DNA of 64,000 nt from Chimonanthus salicifolius. Its lineage: Eukaryota > Streptophyta > Magnoliopsida > Laurales > Calycanthaceae. Below, in pieces: positions 1 to 14,000 of the stretch (the first letter of the stretch is position 1; each line of letters opens with the position of its first letter). The notes below the pieces were generated by a model. It saw only the letters and a list, made by a program, of their open reading frames with translations, searched no databases and was not told the DNA's origin. The translations under genes and the position numbers were made by a program. Location: assembly GCA_013350335.1 (NCBI GenBank), contig CM023541.1:36696739-36760738 (forward strand). Direction: 5' to 3'.

Positions 1-810
1 ATATTCATCTCAGTTAAATTGAATTTCACGTGTGACGTTTTTTTAACCAAGGTACAAACAGAAAGTCACACGGAATTTCTGTTACTTCTAGAAAAAATAT
101 TTTGTATATAATATCATTTGTGGGTTGGTGGACTCATATCATATTAAATATATGATCACGGAGTATTGTAAAATTTAGAGTCAAAATTCATTTTTCGTCA
201 TCTGATTTAGATCTATCAAAATCAATGGCAGAATCGATATTCATTTGAACTCATTTTGATCACATAGCTGATAATCTCTTTTGATCTTTAATTTTTTTTA
301 TTTTTATATTATTAAATCGTAATCTAGAGGATTCAGCTTGGGCAGCTAAAGTTGGGCTCTAGGGTAAGTAACTAAATATTGGGTCTAACTTGTACTTGCA
401 GGACCTACTCTTAGCATAATTTGGCCTAATTTGGTAAACTTGGATCCAACCTACTCTATGTCTTATTGGATCTGAGGTTTTGTTTTAAAAGTGTAGGAAA
501 AACTTTGTATTAATAACAAAATACTACAATATAAAATATGTGCAGTTCATTTCACTACCCATTGTACCTATTGGATCTGGTTTTCTTTTAGTTCCTCCAT
601 CCATATTATTTTTACAGTAACACTGTAGTAGTTAAGTCTAAGGCATGCCTAAGACACTATGCATTTTTGGTGCACCTAGATGCACCTTACATCTTATATA
701 ACATCTTATATAGAAGTGTAAAATATAATTTCTTTCTTAAGTATTAAAATAAAAATAAAAATATTTCTTTTCATTTGTTTTCATTAGGTGTTAAAATATG
801 AATAATAAAA
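1..810. other. AT-rich non-coding sequence, no gene recognised
   Basis: Six-frame reading gives only short, low-complexity frames. I see no splice-bounded exon, element terminus or RNA gene. The upstream exons of the MRS2-like gene, expected on this side, were looked for here and not found. Confidence 0.5.
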
Positions 811-1330
811 TACATTTTACATCTTCTTTAAAAGTGTGCCTCTTCTTTCTTTTATTGTTGATGATATAATCATTGGGATGATGACATTTTTAATGATTTT
901 GACTTGTTATTGCTTGATTTTGTATGTTATGCTTTTATTATTAGCTTATTATATCATATTATTGTGCTTTTACATTTGATACATTTTCTTTTATATTTTA
1001 ATCTCACACACACACACACACATACATTTTACATCTTCTTTAAAAGTGTGCCTCTTCTTTCTTTTATTGTTGATGATATAATCATTGGGATGATGACATT
1101 TTTAATGATTTTGACTTGTTATTGCTTGATTTTGTATGTTATGCTTTTATTATTAGCTTATTATATCATATTATTGTGCTTTTACATTTGATACATTTTC
1201 TTTTACACACACACACACACGCTGGGCTTCAAAATTACGGATGATGACATTTTTAATGATTTTGACTTGTTATTGCTTCACACACACGCACGCACGCACG
1301 CACGCACGCACGCCCGCCCGCCCGCCCGCC
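811..1330. repeat. 212-bp direct tandem duplication with CA, CACG and CGCC microsatellites
   Basis: A block starting tacattttacatcttcttt at 811 recurs at 1023, a 212-bp period. Each copy ends in a (CA)n run, at about 1002-1022 and 1205-1220. A third, partial copy of about 40 bp lies at 1239-1278. It runs into (CA)n, then (CACG)n, then (CGCC)n up to about 1330. The open frame at 904-1191 lies inside the duplication, ends in low-complexity hydrophobic sequence and is not regarded as a gene. Confidence 0.9.
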
Positions 1331-1334
1331 AGCC

Positions 1335-2560
1335 AATTTTTATTACCCTTTTAAATAGAATAATTATTACACTTATGTGCAACGGAAAATATTAATGTGT
1401 GTAAGTGAGCAATCAACAATCCATCAAAACAAATCAACAAATACCACACATGCACAATGATATTTAGTGGTTCGGTTCACCCGAACCTAATTGTTGGACT
1501 CACCCACTCTTGGGTTATCCCAAATCCACTATGTATAGGAGTTACACTCAAATATTATAACCTAGTTTTGAAAGGTTCGACCTCTCTGGTCTAATCCTTG
1601 ACTCCTATTTTTTATAGTGGTTTGAACACAGAGTGTTAATCCACTGTACAATGATAAATGAAATAAGCAAAGAACACTTGCCTTGGTTTAGCTTTGATCT
1701 TGAGAGTGTGTTCTTTAGTGATGCCTCGATGCTTTGATCTTCAATATTTGAGATGCTCTAGTGTTTGCAACCATAGGAGAGGCTTGTCTAGGGAAGGGTA
1801 AAGATGCTACAATAAGTCCTTAGAAAATTATCTCTAAATCACATCAAGAAAAGCTTAACACAGCTTAAGGTATTCCATAGATGTTTGTGAATGTGATTTA
1901 GAAGACCTTAGAGAGATTCAGTGGTGATTGACAGGGATTAAAACCTCTTTGGAGAGTCTAGAATGCTTAGGATATACCTTTTCAAATTTTAGCCCAAGAC
2001 CATGTCATTTGCCTTTGAAATGGGCTCCAAACATATAGAAAATGAGCTCCCAACGGCTCTTTAACGGTCATATTCTCGAGGGCCTCGGGAGCCTCTTGAG
2101 GGGCTCGGGCACTGTTCATACAACGGCTAGAAAACTAGTTTTTTTAATTTCTGCTACAGTGCTCAAGGGGCTCAGGCACTATTCATGCTACAGTGCGAAT
2201 AGTGAATTTTAAGCCTCAGATTGAGGGGTTCAAGCCAGGGCTCGACCCTGACAGGATAAATATGTTCAAATTAGCTCTCCTAAAGTCTACTGAGGCCATT
2301 TTACCTGTGTGGTTGTTAAACACATGGAGAGATGCCTGCGGCATGCTTCCTGCCTTCGATCAATTTGATTCACCATCTTCATTATTCCAAGGCAAGGTCA
2401 AACACAGTCACGGAATTGACAATATATAGACTCGGTCTAACTGAGGCACTAATAGTTCCAACTTATATCCCACTGTCAACTCTCCACTCTAGGCGATGTG
2501 GGAAAGAGAGCACGCCCAAGCCTGGCAACTTTCACTCTCCCCACATTCGCCCACTCTAAC
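1335..2560. other. No host gene; LTR-retroelement-like non-coding sequence
   Basis: The stretch has no convincing coding frame. It abuts the gypsy RT scrap at 2565-2797. Its mixture of GC-richer phrases such as ggggctcgggcactgttcat resembles plant LTR or leader sequence, but I cannot find matching ends or a target duplication. The short open frames at 2193-2559 have no recognisable domain. Confidence 0.3.
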
Positions 2561-2564
2561 CTGG

Positions 2565-2797
2565 GGTATTACATGATAGCCTCTCCTGAGATCCACTTTA
2601 GAGAAGACTTTAGCCCCCATCAGCATGTCTATCATGCCATCGAGGCTAGGAATGGGGACGCAATAACGGATGGTGATCTTGTTGATTGCTCTGCTATCAA
2701 TACATATCTGCCAACTTCTGACCTTTTTGGGCGTCAACAATGCGGGCATAAAACATGGGCTCATGCTCTTCCTGATGAATCCTCGATCCATCAATGT
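2565..2797 (-). pseudogene. Ty3/gypsy reverse transcriptase fragment
   Basis: Read leftwards from about 2797, the minus strand encodes a typical chromovirus/gypsy RT N-terminal segment. It includes [30 protein letters not shown] and [14 protein letters not shown], the last carrying the first catalytic aspartate region. Similarity starts right after an in-frame stop and ends just after GYH, so only about 75 residues of a normally 500-residue RT/RNase H remain. There is no matching LTR, protease or integrase nearby. This is a dead relic. Confidence 0.85.
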
Positions 2798-2869
2798 CTA
2801 TCACAACTCCGTATATCCTTCTAGAACAAACCCTATCCCTTTTTCCCATCAAGAATCTCAAGCCTTTTA

Positions 2870-4778
2870 AGTAAGAGTCTCAAACCTTTTTGTATCCCTC
2901 TCAAGGTGGTTCATGGACCAGGCACTAGGCTCTCTTTATCTTAACTCGACCCATTTAGATATGTAAAAGCCTGAGTTTTCTCACAACTTATCAGGCTTTT
3001 CAGAGCTAAAGCTCAAGCTTGTCTATTTGGGAAAGTATTTAGTCCATTTAAGCCATTTTTAGTCCTTTTTTGGAGTTTTTTAAACTCAATTTTGAAATGC
3101 ATGTTTTCCTTTTAATGTGGTAAAATTCATTAAAAGGGTATAGTTCTTAAGTAGTAATATAATAAAAGTTAGTATAATTTTTTAGGTTGAGCCTAGTCTC
3201 TTTTTTTTTCTTTAAAATTTTTGTTAGATTAATTAAAATACAACCAGTTTGATTGGAATCTCAACAAATGATCTATATGTAGACCAAATTTCAACTAAAA
3301 GTTGAAAATGAATCCATTTGATTTAAATAATCAAAATTACTACGTATCCTTATGAAAAACAAAGGACACTTGTTGATTTCCACCACTGAAATCAAGTGCC
3401 TTGCTTAGCAGACTGTTGACCTTATTCAAGTGTTATTTCAAGGAGGATTAGGTTGAGAAGTTGCTTTTCTAGAAAAATCACATATGATGCAAGTTTCCTT
3501 TCATAAAGATTTTGAAACTTGTCTTACAAACCATTAATTGTGGAATCCAAATTGGATATTTTGAACAAAACCACCTTTTCTAGTGTAAGAATAATATATG
3601 TCGTCTCCAACTTGTCTTTCTTTTAAAAATCTCATCTTTCATCTCTATCAGCTCATTTTCATTTCTTTGTATAACAATTACACATCCGCTTTTCATGAGT
3701 CTCACTCTCATCTTCAACCTCCACAATGGCTATCGTTGTCTTAAATTTGATGAAACCTTATTCCAACTTCTTTGACATGTGCAAACACAAGCACAATGCC
3801 AATCTTATGCACGAACACTTTCAAACTTAGCTTTATAATACCAATTACTATGCAAGATTGCTTGTACACAAATGATAGACACAATCTAAACCTAAAAAAG
3901 ACAAGTAGAAAATAAAAGGAAAGAGAGAATAGAGAAGAAACATAAATCCATGTGGTTCAACATGTAGGCCCTATGTCCATGAGGTGGAAACTTGAATATT
4001 TTCTTCACTAGAAATAAAGAAAAATACAAAGATTGACTTATTTTTAATTTAAATCTCTTCCCAGTAAAAAGTACCTAAACAGTGCCCTAAGCATTGAAGA
4101 GATTCCAAAATCCCACATATAGATATTTAATTATTTATAATGTTTGTATTAAGGTTGAAAGCTCTATAGCCTTCCACATCCATGCATGCATTAGTGGTGT
4201 GGGCTTCCATGGCTGTTCCTAAGTTGGAAAAGTTTCTTAGTGCACTGACACTTGGAGAATTTATGATGATACCAATCAGAAAATGCTGTGTGAGGACAAA
4301 ATTGAGGGTGTTTGGCAATTTCAGCCATGTGGAAGTTGTTTGAATTTTAATAATGATTGAAACACCCTTGATTTTGTTCATATGGCATTTTTTAATTGGT
4401 GACACCATAAAATCTCTAATATACTAGAAGATCCAGTTAATTTTGGGCTTCTAAGCCTTCTTAGAAATGGACTCCCAATATGATACTCTTACTCTACTCC
4501 CCATTTTTTGTTTGTATCCAGTAATATTGTATCCTTTGGTCAGGTTTAATGGGAGTTAGTAAAAAAAATTGTCACAGTAGGCAATTCTGTATCCTCTGGA
4601 CCAGCTCTTTCCTAGAATGTGCTCTAATTAATGTTCTTATATTTTTATCACATAAGCATTGAAGCTATTCTTTTTCCATAGACATAGTGATCTTAATACA
4701 TCCATTTATAAAACTAATAGTTTACTTATGTATTTGAAAATAAGAAACTTATACTTTTACTGTAAATTATTTGTGAAG
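2870..4778. other. Non-coding, no host gene recognised
   Basis: Apart from the possible LTR remnant at 3832-4030 I see no gene. The minus-strand frame at 4127-4408 (93 codons) has no recognisable domain and no splice context. The N-terminal MRS2 exons expected upstream of 4.8 kb are not visible here. Confidence 0.45.
3832..4030 (-). mobile_element. Possible copia-type PBS and LTR remnant
   Basis: gctttataatacca at 3832-3845 resembles a decayed, reverse-oriented initiator-tRNA primer site (the intact element here has gctctgatacca). It is followed by attactatgcaagattgc and a phrase of the type common at the end of plant LTRs (catgtggttcaacatgtag). No second LTR or target duplication was found, so this is tentative. 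Confidence 0.3.
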
Positions 4779-5046
4779 GAACCTAAAAGCAATGATAATG
4801 ACATCAAGGTGGAAAACCAGGGTACATTGGAGTCTCCTTCATCTCATCTTCACAAGTTAGCATGCCCTTCTACTGATGATATTTCTCATCAATTCATTTC
4901 TCCAGGAAACTTTACCAGTCACTGAAAATCACAGTCCCAGGCCTAAGAAGAATGTTTCAAAATATGGGAATCCTAATCTGTTACCTTTTGAATTTAGAGT
5001 GCTTGAATTTTCTCTTGAATCTACTTGCCAACACTTTGAATCTGAG
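4779..5046 (+). CDS. MRS2-like exon with the LPFEFR motif
   Basis: The 3' end is firm: CACTTTGAATCTGAG then GTATGT donor at 5047, phase 0, encoding [23 protein letters not shown]. The 5' end is uncertain. A strong acceptor, ttcatttctccag, gives an exon starting at 4906 in the correct frame. Alternatively the exon starts near 4779, because 4779-4922 encodes a plausible hydrophilic MRS2 linker, but that frame hits TGA at 4923 and is one base out of step with the downstream frame. The second choice would mean a frameshift. Confidence 0.65.
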
Positions 5047-8000
5047 GTATGTATTTTACTTCACAGATACACTTCATGAAATCTTTCTTGCTTCGTCTTT
5101 TTTATTTAGATGAAACAGTATAATGATGTGACACTTCTTTTTGGTACATATAAATGCCATCTTAGTTTTTATATAAATAGATTTTAACTATTGATGTATT
5201 ATATTGCTTTGTTTGCTTCAACATATTTTTTTCTCTCTCTACCCAAATGGATGAGATTGGGTTTCAGCAATGGTGCTGATGATTAAAAATCAATAGCTTT
5301 ACTTTAGTCTCCACTAATATATTCAATATCAAATACTTTCAAACAATTTTTAATAGTGAACCTAAATTTTAATTACAACTTTTCTACTTTAATGTTTTCT
5401 AATATTATTTTATTCTAGAAAAAGTGACTATTGCCATGTTTGTTTTGGGCTTGGGCGAGTCTTTGACCAATATTTGAAATTCTCATTGATGAATGTTTGA
5501 TTTTACCAAATGAATGACAAAGATTGGTGAACAACGACTAGCACCTAGAAAAGCATTTCAATACACCTCCTTGTACAATAATCATTGTTCATTGATGAAA
5601 GAATGTTTATCATTTACCATGAAAGTAAAGAAAAAAAGGTGCAAATTAAATAGTTACCTGATTTGAATATTTGCTTGATATTAACTTTGTTGCTATGCTT
5701 TTGTTTGTAAGATAGGTATCTTTCGAAAAGATTAGGTGGCGTGTCTCTCTGTGATGAAAATGAAGATGAAATTGTTTCTACGGCACTAAAATTTAATGAA
5801 GATTAGGAAGAGAAGAAAAACAGGTCTTAAGAAGACTTGGGCCTTTAAAGGTCCAAGATAAATTGTTCAAGACCTAGTTTATGGGTCCCGACCCTCATTT
5901 TTGGTGTTTAAGCCTCCAAATACCCTTTTCTAAAGCCCCGTATATAAGGAACTAAGAAAATTCACTGGAGTACTTTGACTAAGGAACTAAGAAAATTCAC
6001 ATGAGTGCTTTAACCAAGTCAACTTGACAATAAAATAGGAGACAGAGAAGATCGGAATTTCCTTGGCCAACTCCTCGATGGAATCACATCAAGTCCATAG
6101 GCTGACCTTCCCTTTTGTTTTTTGTATTTTTTTGAAAGTTTTAGAGTTCTGCTTTCTCCTTTCTAGTTGCTTGTATGGTTAGGATTTATTGATAAATAAA
6201 GGAAGGACATCTGGCACCCATCCAATGGCATGTTTGTTATTTTTGAATTTTATTATTATAAATAGCTGGTGGTGGTCGACACCAAGCCATCCAGATTTAA
6301 GTTTTCAATCGTCTCCCTTTGTGTGGTGAGTCTTCTATCTTTCTAGTTTGTGTTTCTAGTTAATTTAATTTTACATTTATTTAACTTTTTGTGATTTAAA
6401 TTTGTGGATTTATAAATTATTACCATTGAGTACTCTTAATTTTGGTTTGAAATTGAGTACCTAGTTAGATTTAAGCCTATGATAGTTCTTTCATTGAGAG
6501 AATTAGCTTAGGTGTCGCCAATAGTGTTCTTAGTTCTTCCTTGGAGAAAAACTTTGTTTGTTGTTTAGATTTAGGTGAAATTTGAGAATTTTTCCATAAA
6601 TCCACAAGTGAAATTCAAATGATGTTAAGAGAACACTTTGTTACCTCCATAGATGACTTTATAAGAAAAGTCTAGATCTACTTCATAAAGTACAAATTGA
6701 GGCATTCTCCAAGTTTAAACAATGGAAAGAAGAGGTAGAAAGTTGGCTAAGGAGGAAATTGAAGTATTTGAGATCTAACAATGGACGTGAATACTAGCTT
6801 AAAAGGGCTTTGGAGTTTTGCAAGAATGAAAGCATTACTCAACATTTCACCACACTAGAAACTTCACAACAAAATGGTGCGGTTGAAAGGATGAATATAA
6901 CTCTTCTGGAAAAGCCTCACTGTATGAGGTGGAATGTCGGTTTGAACAAGGTTTATAGGCAGAAGCAATAAACAAGACATGCTTTATCATCAATAGGTCA
7001 CCATCCACAACAATAGATCACAAAGTTCTAGAGGAAGTGTGGACACGAAAGCCGATTGATTAAGTGGCAACATTCTAAGTTAGACTCGAAATTTAAGTAA
7101 TGTATTTTCCATAGTATGAAAATGAATTGAAGGGATTTAAACTATGGGATCCTACTTCACATGAGGTCATAATTAGTAGGGGCATTTTCTTTGATGGTTC
7201 TCATATGGTAAAATAAAACAAATTTGACAAGTTACTAATAGATGGGAAAGGCTATAGACATAGTGTAGGTGGAAATAGATGGGTTTGAAACATTAGATAC
7301 AGAAATTAAAGAAGTCACAAGAAGGGCAACTTTTAGTGGTTTCCTCTACTTTAACTATGGGAAGTGGTGATCCTTCTTGTTTCAATGATGCCATAAGTTG
7401 TAGTGATATCAACAATGCAATGGTTGAAAAGAATGAACTATTTCAGAAAAAAAAAAAAAAGACTTGGAGTTGGTGAAACAACCCAAGCAAATAAAACTTG
7501 TAAGGTGTAAGTGTATAATAAAGGAAGAAGAAAGATTAAAAAATGATAGATAGATGTTCCAGGTATGGTTGGTAGTAAAAGGGAACCAACAAAAAGTGGG
7601 AGTAGATTACAATGATGTTTTGTCATTAGATGTGGAGCCTACTTCAATTTGGGTGTTGTTGACTATGGTTGACATGTATGATCTTGAGTTAGAACAATTT
7701 GTTATGGAGACGAAATTTCCTTATTGTGAGTTGGACGGAAAGATTTACATAAAACAACAAGAGGGTTTGAAGGAGAAAGGGAAGAAAAATCATGTTGGCA
7801 AATTGAAGAGGTTGTTGTACAGGTTAAAGCAGTCTGTTTATCAATGATGTAGATGCTTTGATTCCTTCATGATCAGAAACAAATACACACAAAGTGGGTA
7901 TTACAATTTCTTATATTTTAGATTTTTTTATGATGGCCTGTATATTTTATTGATGTTGTATGTCAATGATATATTGATTGTTTCAAAAAGTATGGTTGAG

Positions 8001-11000
8001 GTAAAGAACTTAAAAGTCTAAACTGAACAAAAAGTTCCGTACGATGTATCTATGTGCTACAAAAAAGATCCTTGGCAAGGAAATTCACAAAGATAGGAAA
8101 ATGTGTAAGTTGTAAATATCTACAAGTATGTGAGGAAGGTCTTGGAGAGATTTAGCATGACAAATGCTAAACCAATAAGTACTCTTATTGTAGCATTTAA
8201 GTTATTCACAGGGGTATGTCCTAATACAAAATCAGAAAAAATCTACATTTCTCAGGTACCATATAATGGATGATTTATGTATGCCATGGTGTGTAGTAGG
8301 GCTGAAATTTTGCGTACAATTTGTTTGGTATGCTAATACATGGGAAATTTAAGAAATGAACATTAGGACGCATTAAAATAGATGTGAAGTACGTGAAAGG
8401 AACAATGAATGTTGGAATTTATTTGAGCAGGGAAGTGCAAGATGTGAGGTTATAGGTTATGTTGATGTGAACATTGCAGGTGACCAACATAAGTGAAGGT
8501 CCACAACAAGCTACGTGTTCATATTGGGAGGTGGACTGGTAGGTTCGAAGACAATGTTTATCAATGATAGCCCTATCAACAACTAAGGCTTAATATATAG
8601 TGGTAACTGAACGAGGAAAAGAAGCCATATGGTTAAAGGGGTTGGTTAGTGAGCTTGGGTCTAAGCAAGATGAGGGGTAGATGCATCTTGACAAGCAAAG
8701 CACTATTTTCTTAGTTAAGAATGAAGTATATCATGCCAAGATTAAGCATATCGACTTAAAGCATTGCAAGATTCAAAAATGGATTGAAGATGGTGGTACA
8801 ATTGGGAAAATGCATACGAAGGACAATGTACCTAACATACTAATGAAGCCAATTCCTACAGAAAAATGTGAGTACTTATTCGATTTGACCAATGTTGCAC
8901 TATGTTAAGTTCGTGATTGCACCGCACTAAACAAGGGGTGTAGACTCGTGGCTTATAATAAGTATGAATGGATAAAAACATTTGAAGTTTATCCTTGAAG
9001 GACTCGATAGAATTCAAGCAGATGTAGAGATTGTTCTGTTGATATCTTACTTTTTGTGGTGATCCAAGCCATACTAGACACTAGACCTTAGTTGGGTTGG
9101 GGTGCGGTTGGTATGTTGATGTGTGTGTGGGGTGGGGTGGGATGGGGTTTCCTCAATGTTTTGGAAAAAAATTAGTTCATTAAGCTATTTACATAATTTT
9201 TTTGTACTTGGCACCATCTATATTATGTATCTTTTAGGGATATCTATGGATATGGGAGTTTATATGTATTCTAAACTAGAAGGCACTTTGACTCAGGAAC
9301 CAGAGCTCCCAAGTTTGGGTTCTGTAGTAACTCAATGTTTGTAGCTTATTGGGGGCTGCATGTATTGGAGTTTACCTAATGCTTTTGTACTTGGAGAGCG
9401 GTGGGGGTCTTAGGGATCTTCGTCATAAAAAAAGTCATAAGGAAGAGAACATTTTAGCCCTATTATTGAAGATAATTAAATCACTTACATCTCATCATAG
9501 AGATAAGCATACTACCAAACCATATAAATCACATATTTTTTTGTGATTGCTTGTGCATTCGTTGCATCCGGATTTCTTTTTTCCAGTGATAAAATCCATG
9601 CTAAGAAGAGTTTTCATGATACCTTTAACCATATGAGGTTTGCCCAATTGACATGATTCCAAGTGAAGTTAGTAGAAAAAAGTGGTGGAAATTAGGAGAT
9701 CCTACTAGAGTTCATGCTTTTGTTAGCCTAGAGGTTTGAGTACTGTTTTAACTTTGAATCACTTAAGTAGATGACATGTCTATCTTGTGCCGGAATGCCA
9801 TCCATTGAAAATGTGGGTCATTTAATTATCGTGGTAAATTTTCTATAAGTTTGGAAATTCTTCTTTAATGTGGTTGAGGTGAAACACTATTATACCTCAA
9901 AATATTTTTCAGTTGGTATTTGTAGATGATATTTGGCGATGTAGATTTTAATTCTTCCAGTTGTGATGTGTTCAATCCAATGAGGAGTAGAAAATTCTTT
10001 AGGAATGATGTGAAATCTATTTTACATGCACTTTTGGGAGCTTAAGGGGTTGTTTGCCATTTACCAAAAAAATTAAGAACACATAAAATGAGATCCTTGT
10101 AGAATAGGAATATGAAAATAAGGAAAAAGAACAAAGAAAGAATCTATGAGAGAATTATCTCTGTCAAATGTATTGATTGATTGTATTTCTCTTAGAGGAT
10201 ACAATGTTTAAATAGAAAATATAGAGACAATCTAGGGAACAAAAAAAGGAGATACAATAAGTATATCTTAATTACAATCTATTTGTATTGACCTTCAATA
10301 TACAATGAATCTAGAAATTAACTGGGGCCCACATCACTAGACGTGTGATGTGTGGGTCCCACAACACTCCCCCTCAAGCTGGTTTGAAGATGTCGAGTAG
10401 ACCCAGCTTGCTAACGACGGAATCGAGCTGAGTTTGAGGAACGGACTTGGTGAAGATATTGGCCAGCTGATCCTTAGATTGCATATAAGGAGTGAAAATT
10501 CGCCCTTCTGAAATATGCTGACGAAGAAAGTGGCAATCAACCTCAATGTGCTTAGTTCGCTCATGAAAGACTGGGTTGGAGGCAATATGGATGGCCGCTT
10601 GATTGTCACAGAACATGATGAGTGGATCAACAGGAGCAAACCCTATTTCAGTAAGAAATTGGCGAAACCACAGTAATTCGGAAGCAGTATTTGCCATGGC
10701 CCGATATTCAGCCTCAGCACTAGAACGAGCAACAACGGACTGCTTCTTGCTTCTCCAAGCAATTAAATGGGAGCCCAAGAAAACACAATAACTAGACGTA
10801 GAGCGGCGATCATCTGGAGAACCGGACCAATCAGCATCTGAATAACTACGAATCGGACAAGTAGGTTGGTGTGCATAGAACAAACCACGGCCCGGATGAG
10901 CCTTAATATATCGTAGGATTCTAAACACGGCATGAAGGTGAGTGTCCCGTGGTTCGTGCATGAACTGACTGACAACACCAACAACATATGATAAGTCTGG

Positions 11001-14000
11001 TCTTGTGATGGTCAGATAGATGAGCTTGCCAACTAATTTCTGATAAAAACTTGGTGTGTCAAGGAGAGTTCCATCAGAGGCAGATAACTTGGTGTTCACA
11101 TCCAGCGGAGTATCTGCAGGTTTGCAGCCAGAGTAGCCAGCTTCTTGGAGGAGATCCAAGGCATACTTTCGCTGAGAATGATAAAGGCCACGATAGGACC
11201 GAGCCACTTCAATTCCAAGAAAGTACCGGAGAGGCCCCAAATCCTTAATATCAAAAGTTTGTTGAAGATACTGTTTGAATGAAGAAATGGCTTCATCATT
11301 GTTACCGGTGAGTACAATATTATCAACATAAACTACCAAAATCATCACAACAGAGTGGAGACGGTAGATGAAGACTGAGTGATCTGACTGACATCGGGTA
11401 AAACCATAAGGTAGTAAGGCACTGCTAAACTTCTCAAACTAGGCACGTGGAGACTGCTTAAGACCATAGAGGGCTTTCTTTAATCTGCAGACATACTGAT
11501 ACTCCCCCTGCTTGACAAATCCCGGAGGAGGAAGCATATAAATTTCTTCCTGAAGATCACCATGAAGAAAAGCATTCTTCACATCTAATTGGTGCAAGGG
11601 CCAAGTATGAGTGGTGGCAAGAGATAGCAAAATGCGCACAGAGTTAATCTTGGCGACAGGTGAAAAAGTGTCTTTATAGTCAACTCCATAAATCTTTGTG
11701 AAGCCTCTGGCTACGAGACGTGCCTTGTAACGGGCAATAGAGTCATCTGGATTATGCTTCAAAGCAAAGACCCATTTGCACCCAACTGGGGTTTTGCCTG
11801 GAGGTAAGGAAACCATCTCCCATGTATTGTTCTTCTCAAGGGCAGCTAACTCTTCATCCATGGCTACTTTCCAGGAGGGATTTTTCAAGGCTGTGTCAAT
11901 CCTCTTTGGTATCTTAATGTTGTCCAATGCTGTGAGAAAACTATGATAGGAGGGTGAAACAACATGATAGGAGACAAAATGATCAGTGGGATGGCTAGTA
12001 GTACAAGAGCGCTTACCTTTGCGAAGCGCAATAGGAAGATCAGATAGGTCAGAGACCGGTGGATCTGAAGCACGTGCAGATGGATGAGTGGAGTCAGCCG
12101 CAGATGGCACTCGAGACTGTCGACGTTGGTACACCATAAGAGGCTTAGGTGGACTTGGGGAAGGAAGATTGTCAGGGACCAGAGGAAGAACAGGAGAAGG
12201 AGAAGATGTAGAGGGAGCTGAAAAATATGGGTCTCGCTCAAAGAAAGTGACATCCATGGATATGTATGTCTTTCCAGTGATAGGATCAAGGTATTTGTAA
12301 CCTTTGTGAAAAGGTGTGTACCCTAAAAAAACACATCGCACAGCCCGGTGAGAAAGTTTATGGCCAGAAAAGTTGTGAACAAAACAAACACACCCAAAGA
12401 CATGTAAAGGAACGTGGGGAATGGCTTTATGTAAGGACAGATGATCGATGGGGGACCGATTTTGTAAAATGCGAGAAGGCATTCTATTAATTAGATAATA
12501 AGCAGTTAATACGGCTTCTGACCAATAGGACGAGGGGACGTGTATAGTAAAAAGAAGAGATCTGGTTACCTCAAGAAGGTGACGGTTCTTTCGCTCAGCT
12601 ATACCATTCTGTTGAAGTGTGGAAGGACAGGAGAACTGAGAATCGATGCCATGTTTTTCCAAAAAGGTAAGAAAGGAGTGTGATAAATATTCTCCCCCGT
12701 TATCACTCCGTAGAACTTTAACCTTGCACCCAAATTGAGTTTGAACCCACTGGTAAAAATTTTGGAAGTGATCAAAAACCTCAGATTTCTGTTTCATTAA
12801 ATATGTCCATGTCATGTGAGAGAAATCATCAATAAAGGTAACAAAATAAAGAAAACTAGTGCGAGAAATAGTTGGAGATTTCCAAACATCAGAATGGATG
12901 AGTGAAAATAAAGTGGATGTACTTTTATTCATAGATGGTGAAAAATGATTTCTAACATGTTTGCCATATTGGCAAGGTTCACATTCAAAACGAGTAAAAT
13001 ATAAACTAGGCACAAGCTGTTTGAGAACAGAGTTGGCAGGATGTCCTAAACGACAATGCCATAGCCACACATCTGAAGACGAATAGGTCGAACAAGCCTC
13101 AGAGCTACCATAGCAAGAATCGAGAAGATAAAGACCACCTACTTCACGACCACCACCCAACATCTGCTTCGTGTTCAGATCCTGGAAAACAAAATGAGAA
13201 GGAAAAAATGTGACTGAGCAATTCAAATGTTTAGTCAAGGCATTAACAGATAACAAATTGCGGGATAGATTTGGAACATGCAAAACAGAGTGAAGGTCCA
13301 AATTAGGAGAAACAGGGACAATTCCTTTCCCAACAATATTAGTGAAGGAGCCATTGGCTAATTTGACCTGACCACTAATAGGAGAAAGGGAAGAGAAGAG
13401 GGTGGACATACCAGTCATATGATCGGTAGCACCAGAATCGACAATCCAGGAAGTAGGAGAGGCATGATGGGCAAATGATTCATTACCTGAAGGAGAGGAA
13501 ACAACATTGGATACCTCAGAGGACTGAACGCGCTCAAGGCGTTGCAGTATGAAGTTAAGATCCTGACGAATCACAGGAGCACTATCATTAACCACATCAG
13601 AGGAAGGAGGAGCAGCGGAGAGATGGGCTTGCTTAGGACGTCCATGAAGCTTGTGGCATGAATCAATGTTGTGATTAGTCATCTTGCAGTAGGTGCAGAA
13701 CTGAGGGCCCTTCTTCCGTGGGCCTTTGGTGTCCCGTCGAGGATCAGATGGGAAATCCTTACCATGAGAAGCAGGGTGCCCATGAGCCAAAGATGGCATA
13801 GAAGAATGGTTGGTGATCAGTGCAGAGCGCTCAACGGGCAGTGGAGCCATAACAAGACGATGGCGATCTTCTCGAAGTAAGGCGGAATAAACCTCATCGA
13901 GAGATTGGAGAGGTCGTTGCCCAAGAATCTGGGCCCTGGTGGGCTCAAATTCAGGGTTAAGTCCAACTAAAAAAGCAAAGATTCGTTGTTTGTTCGACAT

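Noticed and set aside
904..1191. 95-codon hydrophobic open frame
   Set aside because: It lies wholly in a tandem duplication with a CA microsatellite reading as THTHTH. Low complexity and no splice context.
8681..8908. Independent small gene
   Set aside because: [14 protein letters not shown] is the copia RNase H tail and joins the decayed pol upstream.
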